Below, piece after piece: positions 1 to 6,244 of a DNA stretch of 7,182 nucleotides (position 1 is its first letter; each line of letters opens with the position of its first letter). The stretch comes from UBA935 sp031555615 (GTDB taxonomy: Bacteria; Bacillota; Clostridia; Lachnospirales; Lachnospiraceae). Under the pieces are notes generated by a model that was not told where the DNA came from, ran no database searches, and saw only the letters and a program-made list of their open reading frames with translations. The translations under genes and the position numbers were made by a program. The DNA lies in the NCBI GenBank assembly GCA_031555615.1, contig JAVBUF010000034.1:1-7182 (forward strand), in the 5' to 3' direction.

Positions 1-1285
1 AGAAATTCCTTTTGCACTGTCGGTAGTGCATGTCAATCATGGAATTCGTCAGGAGGCCGGGGAAGATGCCGCATACGTGGGCCGGCTGTGCGAGGAACAG
101 CAGGTGCCCTGTTACCTTTATGAAACAAATATCAGAAAGATAGCCAAGGAAAAAGGTATTTCCGAGGAAGAAGCGGGAAGAGATTTTCGATACCGGTGTT
201 TTCAGGAGGTATTGGAGCAGCTAAACGCAGCGGCAGGAAAGATTGCGGTAGCCCATAACCTCAATGACCGGGCCGAGACCATGCTGTTTCATCTGTTTCG
301 CGGCAGTGGTCTGGGGGGGATGACGGGTATCCGGCCGGTAAGAGGGAATATTATTCGTCCTCTTCTTGACACGGAGCGCAAAGAGATAGAGGATTTTTTA
401 GAAAGCAGACATATACTTTATTGTACGGACTGCACCAACCGGGAGGATATCTATACCAGAAACCGTATCCGCCACCATATCTTAACCTGTGCCCAGGAGA
501 TCAATCCCCAGGCGGTGGTGCATATGGCAAAAGCGGCAGACTCCTTTTGGGAGGCCGAGGAATATATCAGGAGACAAACCGAAGCGGCAGCAGGGGAGTG
601 TATAACGAAAACTGCCGGGCAGGTAGAAATCAGTCTGAAAGAGCTTCTGGCTCAGGACCCGGTTATCCGGAAAAGGATTTTTATGTTTGCATTGGAGCAG
701 CTGATTCCCGGCCGGAAGGATATTACCAACGCGCATATCAGCGGATTGATGCATATTGCCGAAAGTCATGGGGGCAAAGAAATCCATTTGCCCGAGGGCC
801 TGCATGGAATAAAGAAATATGAAAAAATAGTGATAAAAGCGGTATCGGATCATAAAAAAAGCGGGGAAGTTTTTGTGGTGGCTGATTCAGGGAGTCTATT
901 TATCCCAAATGTGGGAATCCTTAAAATTAGTATATTTCCATATCACAAAAGTGAAAGAATTCCGCAAAAAACGTATACGAAATGGTTTGATTATGATAAA
1001 ATAACAACGTCTGCCGTATTTCGGACCAGACAACAGGACGACTATTTGACTATCAATAAGTCAGGGAACCGGAAAACCCTTAAGGAATACATGATCAATG
1101 AGAAGATACCCAGAGAAGACCGGGAGCAGATGTATGTCCTGGCGGAGGGATCTCATATCATTTGGGTACCGGGGTACCGGATCAGTGAATACTATAAGGT
1201 TGACAGCCAGACCAGGACAATATTAGAACTAAAGACAGAAGGAGAAAATACAGATGAGCGAGAAAGTAAGAGTGATGCTGACTGA
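1..1285 (+). CDS. tilS: tRNA(Ile)-lysidine synthetase, 5'-truncated
   Basis: TilS uses ATP and lysine to convert C34 of the CAU-anticodon tRNA-Ile to lysidine, so that it reads AUA; the enzyme is cytoplasmic and normally essential. The reading frame is open from base 2, giving 427 visible codons. The start and the SGGxDS ATP-loop lie upstream of the window, so the GTG at 26 is an internal valine and not a start. Family motifs seen in order are VHVNHGIR (from base 26), AHNLNDRAET (251-280) followed by FRGSGLGG, RPLLDTER (356-379), and the TNREDIYTRNRIRHHIL block (434-484). The C-terminal tRNA-binding domain runs from about 1019 (FRTRQQDD) through KIPREDR and IIWVPGYRISEYYKV. The last 32 bases overlap hpt in another frame, which suggests translational coupling. 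There are no internal stops or frameshifts. Identification is firm; only the N-terminus is missing. Confidence 0.95.
   Translation, partial: EIPFALSVVHVNHGIRQEAGEDAAYVGRLCEEQQVPCYLYETNIRKIAKEKGISEEEAGRDFRYRCFQEVLEQLNAAAGKIAVAHNLNDRAETMLFHLFRGSGLGGMTGIRPVRGNIIRPLLDTERKEIEDFLESRHILYCTDCTNREDIYTRNRIRHHILTCAQEINPQAVVHMAKAADSFWEAEEYIRRQTEAAAGECITKTAGQVEISLKELLAQDPVIRKRIFMFALEQLIPGRKDITNAHISGLMHIAESHGGKEIHLPEGLHGIKKYEKIVIKAVSDHKKSGEVFVVADSGSLFIPNVGILKISIFPYHKSERIPQKTYTKWFDYDKITTSAVFRTRQQDDYLTINKSGNRKTLKEYMINEKIPREDREQMYVLAEGSHIIWVPGYRISEYYKVDSQTRTILELKTEGENTDERESKSDAD
1238..1244 (+). promoter_or_regulatory. Shine-Dalgarno site of hpt inside tilS
   Basis: GAAGGAG lies 9 bases before the ATG at 1254. 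It sits inside the tilS coding sequence and fixes the hpt start upstream of the tilS stop, so ribosomes can load on hpt before tilS is finished. Confidence 0.8.
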
Positions 1286-1781
1286 GGAAGAAGTAGATGC
1301 CAAAATTCAACAGATTGGGGAACAAATCAGCAGGGATTATGCAGGAAAGCAGGTGCATTTGGTATGTGTATTAAAGGGGGGCAGTTTTTTTATGTGTGAA
1401 CTGGCCAAACGAATTACCATTCCGGTATCCCTTGATTTTATGTCGGTTTCCAGTTATGGCGGCGAAACCACATCAAGCGGGGTGGTGAGGATTGTCAAGG
1501 ATCTGGATGAACCGCTGGCCGGCAAGGATGTACTGGTGGTAGAGGATATCGTGGATTCGGGCAGAACCCTCAGTTATTTACTGGAAATGCTGAAAGACCG
1601 CAAACCGGCCAGCTTACGCCTGTGTACGCTGTTGGATAAGCCGGACAGAAGAGTAGTGGATGTGAAGGTGGATTATACCGGATTTCAGATTCCCGATGAA
1701 TTCGTGGTGGGATACGGTTTGGATTATGATCAGCGATACCGGAACCTCCCTTATATCGGTGTAGTAGAATTAGGAGAATAA
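1254..1781 (+). CDS. hpt: Hypoxanthine phosphoribosyltransferase
   Basis: This purine-salvage enzyme joins hypoxanthine (often also guanine) to PRPP, giving IMP or GMP and pyrophosphate in the cytoplasm. At 175 residues it has the usual bacterial length. Visible signatures are the LKGG pyrophosphate loop (residues 40-43), the flexible-loop SSYGG (66-70), the PRPP-binding motif VLVVEDIVDSGRTL (93-106, with acidic pair E97-D98 and D101), LLDKP with the purine-contacting K129, and the C-terminal DEFVVGYGLDYDQRYRNLP block (148-166). The ATG is supported by GAAGGAG 9 bases upstream. The gene starts 32 bases before the tilS stop and ends 43 bases before ftsH, so the three are very likely one transcript. 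Sequence alone does not settle preference for hypoxanthine over guanine or xanthine, but the tilS-hpt-ftsH context matches HprT. Confidence 0.96.
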   Translation: MSEKVRVMLTEEEVDAKIQQIGEQISRDYAGKQVHLVCVLKGGSFFMCELAKRITIPVSLDFMSVSSYGGETTSSGVVRIVKDLDEPLAGKDVLVVEDIVDSGRTLSYLLEMLKDRKPASLRLCTLLDKPDRRVVDVKVDYTGFQIPDEFVVGYGLDYDQRYRNLPYIGVVELGE

Positions 1782-1812
1782 AATCACTGAAATTTGCATA
1801 ATTGCAGATAGA

Positions 1813-1827
1813 TAGGAGTTTGAGTTG
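1813..1827 (+). promoter_or_regulatory. Ribosome binding site and TTG start of ftsH
   Basis: TAGGAG (1813-1818) is 6 bases before TTG (1825-1827). The TAG of this Shine-Dalgarno site is itself an in-frame stop, so no start further upstream is possible. Starting at a later ATG would remove the first transmembrane segment. This makes the non-ATG start close to certain. TTG starts usually lower initiation, which may help hold down the level of a membrane protease. Confidence 0.85.
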
Positions 1828-3657
1828 AAGAGCAATAAAAATTTTAATTTTTACTTTTTTCTGATTTTGGGGCTGCTGATGCTTGCCGCATGGATTGGGA
1901 CACAGAATACCAGAGAAAGTGATTATACCAGAGGGGATTTGCTGGATTCACTGGTTAAATCGGAGGTGGTCAAGGTATATATCCAGCCTTACCAGCAGAC
2001 ACCTACCGGTGAAATAAAAGTAGATTTGAAGAACGGCCAGAGAAAAATCATGTATGTAACAGACGTTCAGGAAATGGAACAGCTGTTACTGGATCACAAT
2101 ATTGATCCCGATGTTATGAAGGTACCGGGAGAAAATTGGTTTTTGACCAGTGTATTTCCGGTTCTGCTGGCAGTTATTGTAATGGTATTTTTCTTTGTGA
2201 TGATGAATAATCAGAATTCCGGCAGCGGAAACCGGATGATGAATTTCGGTAAAAGCCGGGCCCGCTTATCCAATGGAAACGGGCAGATTACTCTAAAGGA
2301 TGTAGCCGGATTAAAAGAGGAGAAAGAAGATCTGGAAGAGATCGTGGAGTTTCTGAAGGAGCCGGCAAAGTTTGCCAGGCTGGGTGCCAGAATTCCCAAG
2401 GGTGTACTGCTGGAAGGCGCACCGGGTACCGGAAAAACATTACTGGCCAAGGCCATTGCCGGAGAGGCCGGTGTACCTTTCTTTACCATTTCCGGTTCTG
2501 ATTTTGTGGAAATGTTTGTGGGTGTAGGTGCATCCCGGGTACGTGATTTGTTTGAGGAAGCCAAGAAACATTCCCCCTGTATTATTTTTATCGATGAAAT
2601 CGATGCCGTGGCAAGACGCCGCGGAACCGGTATGGGCGGGGGACATGACGAACGGGAGCAGACCCTGAACCAGCTGCTGGTGGAAATGGATGGTTTCGGT
2701 GTGAATGAAGGAATCATCGTATTGGCAGCAACCAACCGTGTGGATATATTAGATCCGGCGATTTTGCGTCCCGGACGTTTTGACCGTAAGATCAGTGTCA
2801 ACCGTCCGGATGTGGGCGGCCGCGAAGATATCTTAAAGATACATGCCAAAAACAAACCTTTGGGTGAAGATGTTAACCTGAAGCAAATTGCTCAGACAAC
2901 TGCCGGATTTACCGGCGCCGATCTGGAAAATCTGTTAAACGAGGCATCTATCATTGCGGCCAAGAGCAACCGCAGTTATATTATGCAGGAAGATGTAAAG
3001 CAGGCCTTTATCAAGGTGGGAATCGGCGGAGAAAAGAAAAGCCGTGTCATCAGTGATAAGGAAAAGAAGATTACCGCTTACCATGAGGCCGGTCATGCGA
3101 TTTTGTTCCATGAATTGCCGGATGTCGGTCCGGTGCATATTGTTTCCATTATTCCCACCGGATTAGGAGCTGCCGGTTATACCATGCCGCTTCCCGAACG
3201 GGATGATATGTTTATGACCAAAAGCAAGATGCAGCAGGATATTATGGTTTCTCTGGGGGGACGTATTGCCGAGGAGCTGGTACTGGATGATATTACTACC
3301 GGAGCTTCCAGCGATATTAAAAAAGCCACTCAGGCGGCCAGAAGTATGGTAACCAAGTTTGGTATGTCAGATAATATCGGAACCATTAATTACGGCAGTG
3401 ATGATAATGAAGTGTTTATCGGCCGTGACCTGGCCCATACCAAAGCCTACAGTGAAGAGATGGCCGGGGAAATAGACCGGGAAGTAAAGAATATTATTGA
3501 TGACTGCTACAAGAAGGCGAAGGCCATTATTGTGGAGCGGATGGATATACTGGAAAAATGCGCGGCGCTGTTATTGGAAAAAGAAAGAATATCCAGAGAA
3601 GAGTTTGAAGGATTATATGAAGTAAAACCCTCTGCTGAAGATTTTTTCAAAGAATAA
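1825..3657 (+). CDS. ftsH: ATP-dependent zinc metalloprotease FtsH
   Basis: FtsH is a hexameric membrane-anchored AAA+ protease that unfolds and degrades misassembled membrane proteins and short-lived regulators. The 610-residue protein shows a first membrane helix (about 8-25), an extracytoplasmic FtsH_ext domain (about 30-103), and a second helix (about 105-127). The AAA+ module follows: Walker A GAPGTGKT (198-205), pore loop FVGVGA (231-236), Walker B CIIFIDEID (252-260), and the second region of homology (302-321) with arginine fingers R315 and R318. The M41 peptidase domain has the zinc site HEAGH (420-424), with D497 in TTGASSDIKK as the likely third ligand. All key residues are intact. 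The length is normal for Clostridia, with only a short C-terminal tail. The start is TTG, fixed by an adjacent Shine-Dalgarno site and in-frame stop. It is the last gene of the tilS-hpt-ftsH operon, with a terminator about 155 bases downstream. Confidence 0.98.
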   Translation: MKSNKNFNFYFFLILGLLMLAAWIGTQNTRESDYTRGDLLDSLVKSEVVKVYIQPYQQTPTGEIKVDLKNGQRKIMYVTDVQEMEQLLLDHNIDPDVMKVPGENWFLTSVFPVLLAVIVMVFFFVMMNNQNSGSGNRMMNFGKSRARLSNGNGQITLKDVAGLKEEKEDLEEIVEFLKEPAKFARLGARIPKGVLLEGAPGTGKTLLAKAIAGEAGVPFFTISGSDFVEMFVGVGASRVRDLFEEAKKHSPCIIFIDEIDAVARRRGTGMGGGHDEREQTLNQLLVEMDGFGVNEGIIVLAATNRVDILDPAILRPGRFDRKISVNRPDVGGREDILKIHAKNKPLGEDVNLKQIAQTTAGFTGADLENLLNEASIIAAKSNRSYIMQEDVKQAFIKVGIGGEKKSRVISDKEKKITAYHEAGHAILFHELPDVGPVHIVSIIPTGLGAAGYTMPLPERDDMFMTKSKMQQDIMVSLGGRIAEELVLDDITTGASSDIKKATQAARSMVTKFGMSDNIGTINYGSDDNEVFIGRDLAHTKAYSEEMAGEIDREVKNIIDDCYKKAKAIIVERMDILEKCAALLLEKERISREEFEGLYEVKPSAEDFFKE

Positions 3658-3729
3658 TTGTGCATATTTAATAAAAAAGACGGAAGGTTTTTGTAATATT
3701 TGTGAATTCTGGGTGTTTACGAAGGTGAT

Positions 3730-3813
3730 ATGCTGTGCTATTATTTATTTGTACCCCCCAATACATTATATAGTTTTTTGCTATACCCCATAAGAAAGAA
3801 ATACCTTCTCTAA
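3730..3813 (+). CDS. Doubtful 27-codon ORF downstream of ftsH
   Basis: A possible tiny gene lies in the 301-base spacer between ftsH and the GH13 gene. ATG at 3730 is preceded by GAAGGTG (3721-3727), a plausible though closely spaced ribosome site. The product would be 27 residues, beginning MLCYYLFVPP and ending YPIRKKYLL: hydrophobic and aromatic in the middle, with a short basic patch near the end. Its TAA stop (3811-3813) overlaps the first bases of the terminator hairpin. I recognise no family. It could be a small membrane peptide or a leader-like ORF on the ftsH 3' end, but an ORF this short in AT-rich DNA arises easily by chance, so I list it only as a candidate. Confidence 0.15.
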   Translation: MLCYYLFVPPNTLYSFLLYPIRKKYLL

Positions 3814-3841
3814 AAAGGACAGTATGTGTACTGTCCTTTTT
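3812..3841 (+). terminator. Intrinsic terminator after ftsH
   Basis: A perfect 13-bp inverted repeat (3812-3824 with 3829-3841) has a TGTG loop. The stem core is GGACAGTA/TACTGTCC, flanked by AAAAA on the left and TTTTT on the right, giving a U-tract immediately after the GC-containing stem. The symmetry means it could also act on the minus strand, though no minus-strand gene faces it. It probably ends the tilS-hpt-ftsH transcript and insulates the GH13 promoter downstream. Confidence 0.85.
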
Positions 3842-3888
3842 ACTGGCTAAAAGTCTGATTATCGTTGAATGGGATACATTTTTTGGTG

Positions 3889-3917
3889 TTGATTAAATAC
3901 AATATATAGGATAAAAT
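3889..3917 (+). promoter_or_regulatory. Sigma-A type promoter of the GH13 gene
   Basis: TTGATT (3889-3894) and TAAAAT (3912-3917) are separated by 17 bases, the optimal spacing, with four of six and five of six matches to the housekeeping consensus. The predicted transcript starts near 3924, leaving a leader of about 35 bases. It lies just after the ftsH terminator, which supports a separate transcription unit. I found no convincing CcpA (cre) site or LacI-type operator around it, so sugar control cannot be claimed from the sequence. Confidence 0.65.
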
Positions 3918-3946
3918 AATAAGGAACATATAAATCTTGTTATTGG

Positions 3947-3954
3947 AAAGAGGA
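3947..3954 (+). promoter_or_regulatory. Shine-Dalgarno site of the GH13 gene
   Basis: AAAGAGGA lies 4 bases before the ATG at 3959. The core AGAGG is 5 bases from the start, a short but workable spacing, and it supports this ATG over the in-frame ATG six codons later (residue 7). Confidence 0.7.
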
Positions 3955-3958
3955 TTTT

Positions 3959-6103
3959 ATGAATTTTGGAAGAAAGATGGGAGCGGAGCAGAGCAATCAG
4001 TATATATCCACCAGGCGGCCGCTTTCTAAGAGAAGGGCAGTGTTCAGTGATATGACCGAGGATTACGTGTCACCCGTGGAGCCTAATGCCTATGCACAGG
4101 TTACGATTCGTTTCCGGACGGAAAGAGATAATGTTGACAGGATTTACTTGATAAACGGTACGGAAAAGCATTTGATGATTAAAGGTAGTTCCGATGATTT
4201 GTTTGATTATTATGAACACGAAGTGCAGCTGGAAAATGAAGAATATCTATATTATTTCGAAGTGCAGGCAGGTAAAATAGTCTGCTGTTATGACACCCGG
4301 GGAGTATCCAAGGAGCTGGAAACGCAGCCGCAATACATGATGCGCATTATACCCGGATTTAAGACACCCGCCTGGGCCAAGGGGGCGGTAATGTATCAGA
4401 TTTACGTGGACCGCTTTTATAACGGTGATCCAGGAAATGATGTTTTAACCGGTGAATATGAGTATATTGGCGATAAGACCGTCAAGGTGGAAGACTGGGA
4501 TAAGTACCCGGCAGTTATGGGCGTGCGGGAGTTTTACGGCGGTGACTTGCAGGGCGTTATGGATAAAATGGATTATCTTCAGGATTTGGGTATTGATGTT
4601 ATTTACTTTAATCCCTTGTTCGTATCTCCTTCCAATCATAAATATGACATTCAGGATTATGACTATATCGATCCCCATTTTGGTAAAATTGTAAACGATA
4701 CCGGTGAATTGCTGAGGCCCGACCAGCATGAAAACCGCTTTGCCTCCAAATATATAAACAGAGTATCCAATAAAGAAAATTTAGAGGCCAGCAACCAGCT
4801 TTTTGCGAAAGTAGTGGAAGAGGCGCATAAAAGAGGAATGAAGGTTATCCTTGATGGCGTTTTTAACCATTGCGGCTCTTTTAATAAATGGATGGACAAA
4901 GAACGTATTTATGAAAATGCCGACGGATATGAGAAGGGTGCTTATGTGGATGCCGGAAGCCCATACCGGAATTATTTTCAATTTCACCGCCAGGATGTCT
5001 GGCCTTATAACAATACCTATGATGGCTGGTGGGGACACGATACCTTACCGAAGTTGAATTTTGAAGCATCCAGAGAACTTTTTGATTATGTAATGAAGAT
5101 TGCGGCCAAGTGGGTGTCACCGCCTTTTAATGCCGACGGATGGCGGCTGGATGTGGCGGCTGACTTGGGACACTCGCCGGAGTACAATCACTATTTTTGG
5201 AAAGAGTTCCGGAAGGCAGTGAAACTGGCAAATCCCGATGCGATTATACTGGCGGAGCATTACGGCAGTTCCGCAGAATGGCTGCGGGGTGACCAATGGG
5301 ATACAGTCATGAATTATGATGCGTTTATGGAACCCATCACATGGTTTCTTACCGGTATGCAGAAGCACAGCGATGATTACCGGGGGGATTTGTTTGGGAA
5401 CCCGGACAGCTTCTGGGGAGCTATGCGGCATCATATGGCCAGCTTTACCATGCCGTCCCTGTTGGTGGCGATGAATGAACTTTCTAATCACGATCATTCC
5501 CGTTTTTTGACCAGGACCAATAAAAAGGTGGGAAGAACCAATACACTGGGTGCCCATGCGGCCGATGAAGGCATTAACAAAGCGGTGATGCGGGAAGCGG
5601 TAGTCATGCAGATGACCTGGCCCGGTGCACCCACCATTTATTACGGTGATGAGGCCGGGGTGTGCGGATTTACCGATCCGGATAATCGGAGGACTTATCC
5701 CTGGGGACATGAAGACAAGGAAATGATCGCGTTTCATAAGGAAATGATCCGGATACACAAAGAAAACAAAGAATTTTTAACCGGTTCCATCAAGCCCCTG
5801 GAAGGGGAGTATAATATGCTTGCCTATGCCCGGTTTAAGAAAAATGAACAATCAGTCATTATTGTAAATAATAATGATTATGAGATCACAAAGGAAATAA
5901 CGGTGTGGCATTTGGGGGTTCCCAGAGAAAGTGTGATGAAGCAGTTGATATTGACTACGGCAGAGGGATTCACGGCGGAAGAAAAAGAGTTTCCGGTAGT
6001 TTCGGGTAAAATCAGTATTACATTGCCGAAGACTGCCGCAATTGTATTAAAATATGGTAATAAGGAAAAGAAAGAAGAAAAAAAATTTTCGTTTTTCAGA
6101 TAA
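3959..6103 (+). CDS. GH13 neopullulanase/cyclomaltodextrinase-type glucanohydrolase
   Basis: This predicted alpha-glucan hydrolase has 714 residues. After a basic, low-similarity N-terminus (1-40) comes a beta-rich CBM34-like domain (about 41-130), then the (beta/alpha)8 catalytic domain (about 138-600) and a C-terminal beta domain. The conserved GH13 regions are DGVFNH (299-304), GWRLDVAAD (394-402, nucleophile D398), AEHYG (432-436, acid/base E433) and LSNHDHSR (508-515, stabiliser D512), so the triad is complete. LPKLN (363-367) matches the MPKLN fifth region that marks the neopullulanase/cyclomaltodextrinase/maltogenic amylase group, and DRFYNGDPGND (151-161) resembles that group's calcium-binding loop. 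About 47 residues separate DPHFG (238-242) from HKRG (290-293), where close relatives have about 12. There is no signal peptide or anchor, so it probably acts in the cytoplasm on imported dextrins, cyclodextrins or stored glucan. It has its own promoter and terminator. Exact substrate and subfamily (GH13_20 or GH13_39-like) remain open. Confidence 0.9.
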   Translation: MNFGRKMGAEQSNQYISTRRPLSKRRAVFSDMTEDYVSPVEPNAYAQVTIRFRTERDNVDRIYLINGTEKHLMIKGSSDDLFDYYEHEVQLENEEYLYYFEVQAGKIVCCYDTRGVSKELETQPQYMMRIIPGFKTPAWAKGAVMYQIYVDRFYNGDPGNDVLTGEYEYIGDKTVKVEDWDKYPAVMGVREFYGGDLQGVMDKMDYLQDLGIDVIYFNPLFVSPSNHKYDIQDYDYIDPHFGKIVNDTGELLRPDQHENRFASKYINRVSNKENLEASNQLFAKVVEEAHKRGMKVILDGVFNHCGSFNKWMDKERIYENADGYEKGAYVDAGSPYRNYFQFHRQDVWPYNNTYDGWWGHDTLPKLNFEASRELFDYVMKIAAKWVSPPFNADGWRLDVAADLGHSPEYNHYFWKEFRKAVKLANPDAIILAEHYGSSAEWLRGDQWDTVMNYDAFMEPITWFLTGMQKHSDDYRGDLFGNPDSFWGAMRHHMASFTMPSLLVAMNELSNHDHSRFLTRTNKKVGRTNTLGAHAADEGINKAVMREAVVMQMTWPGAPTIYYGDEAGVCGFTDPDNRRTYPWGHEDKEMIAFHKEMIRIHKENKEFLTGSIKPLEGEYNMLAYARFKKNEQSVIIVNNNDYEITKEITVWHLGVPRESVMKQLILTTAEGFTAEEKEFPVVSGKISITLPKTAAIVLKYGNKEKKEEKKFSFFR

Positions 6104-6127
6104 ATACTGAAAAACGAAAATTTTTTT
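6079..6127 (+). terminator. Intrinsic terminator overlapping the GH13 gene end
   Basis: A perfect 21-bp inverted repeat (6079-6099 with 6107-6127) has a 7-base loop (6100-6106). The right arm ends in seven Ts. The stem has only four G/C pairs, so its strength comes from length. The left arm encodes the last residues of the GH13 protein, and the TAA stop (6101-6103) lies in the loop. The left arm begins with seven As, so a minus-strand transcript would also end in a U-tract and the hairpin may be bidirectional. Confidence 0.85.
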
Positions 6128-6189
6128 AATATTCCCATAATATGTTATAACTATATCCGTTTATTTATAATGCAAAATATATCGAAATA

Positions 6190-6198
6190 TGATATACT
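6190..6198 (+). promoter_or_regulatory. Extended -10 promoter candidate for the sensor-like gene
   Basis: TGATATACT is an extended -10 element (TG, one base, then TATACT at 6193-6198). The -35 region (around 6170-6176) matches poorly, as is common with extended -10 promoters. Transcription would start near 6205, giving a leader of about 40 bases. A perfect TATAAT at 6166-6171 is an alternative -10 but also lacks a recognisable -35. The terminator just upstream means this gene needs its own promoter in the 6128-6230 stretch. Confidence 0.45.
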
Positions 6199-6230
6199 TG
6201 GTAAGTCTTAGTTTCAAATATCAATAAGTT

Positions 6231-6236
6231 TAGGAG
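6231..6236 (+). promoter_or_regulatory. Shine-Dalgarno site of the sensor-like gene
   Basis: TAGGAG lies 8 bases before the ATG at 6245. It fixes the start of the right-edge gene in front of a clear signal peptide. Confidence 0.8.
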
Positions 6237-6244
6237 CGCCCATC

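Noticed and set aside
421..822. 133-codon plus-strand frame inside tilS
   Set aside because: It is a frame-shifted shadow of tilS; the tilS frame carries the conserved motifs across the whole stretch.
1164..1181. Tandem GGTACCGG repeats near the end of tilS
   Set aside because: They encode the conserved WVPGYR motif of the TilS C-terminal domain, so the repetition is explained by coding.
1376..1391. G6 run followed by a T7 run in hpt, a possible slippage or frameshift site
   Set aside because: The runs encode the conserved LKGGSFF segment and the frame is intact on both sides, so nothing suggests programmed frameshifting.
2211..2855. 214-codon open frame on the minus strand inside ftsH
   Set aside because: It lies opposite the most conserved part of the AAA+ domain, is rich in Ser/Pro/Arg, matches no family I know and has no ribosome site. 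It is a shadow of ftsH codon bias.
3683..3808. Two GAAGGT copies (3683-3688, 3721-3726) that could pair with ACCTTC (3803-3808) before the ftsH terminator, hinting at an attenuator
   Set aside because: Six-base matches over about 120 bases are expected by chance, and there is no larger competing stem or known riboswitch core.
3855..3870. TGATTATCGTTGAA as a CcpA cre site upstream of the GH13 promoter
   Set aside because: The spacing between TG and CG is one base too long and several consensus positions fail.
5117..5758. 213-codon open frame on the minus strand inside the GH13 gene
   Set aside because: It is opposite the catalytic domain with its conserved motifs, and its His/Pro/Ile-rich translation looks like antisense of real coding sequence.
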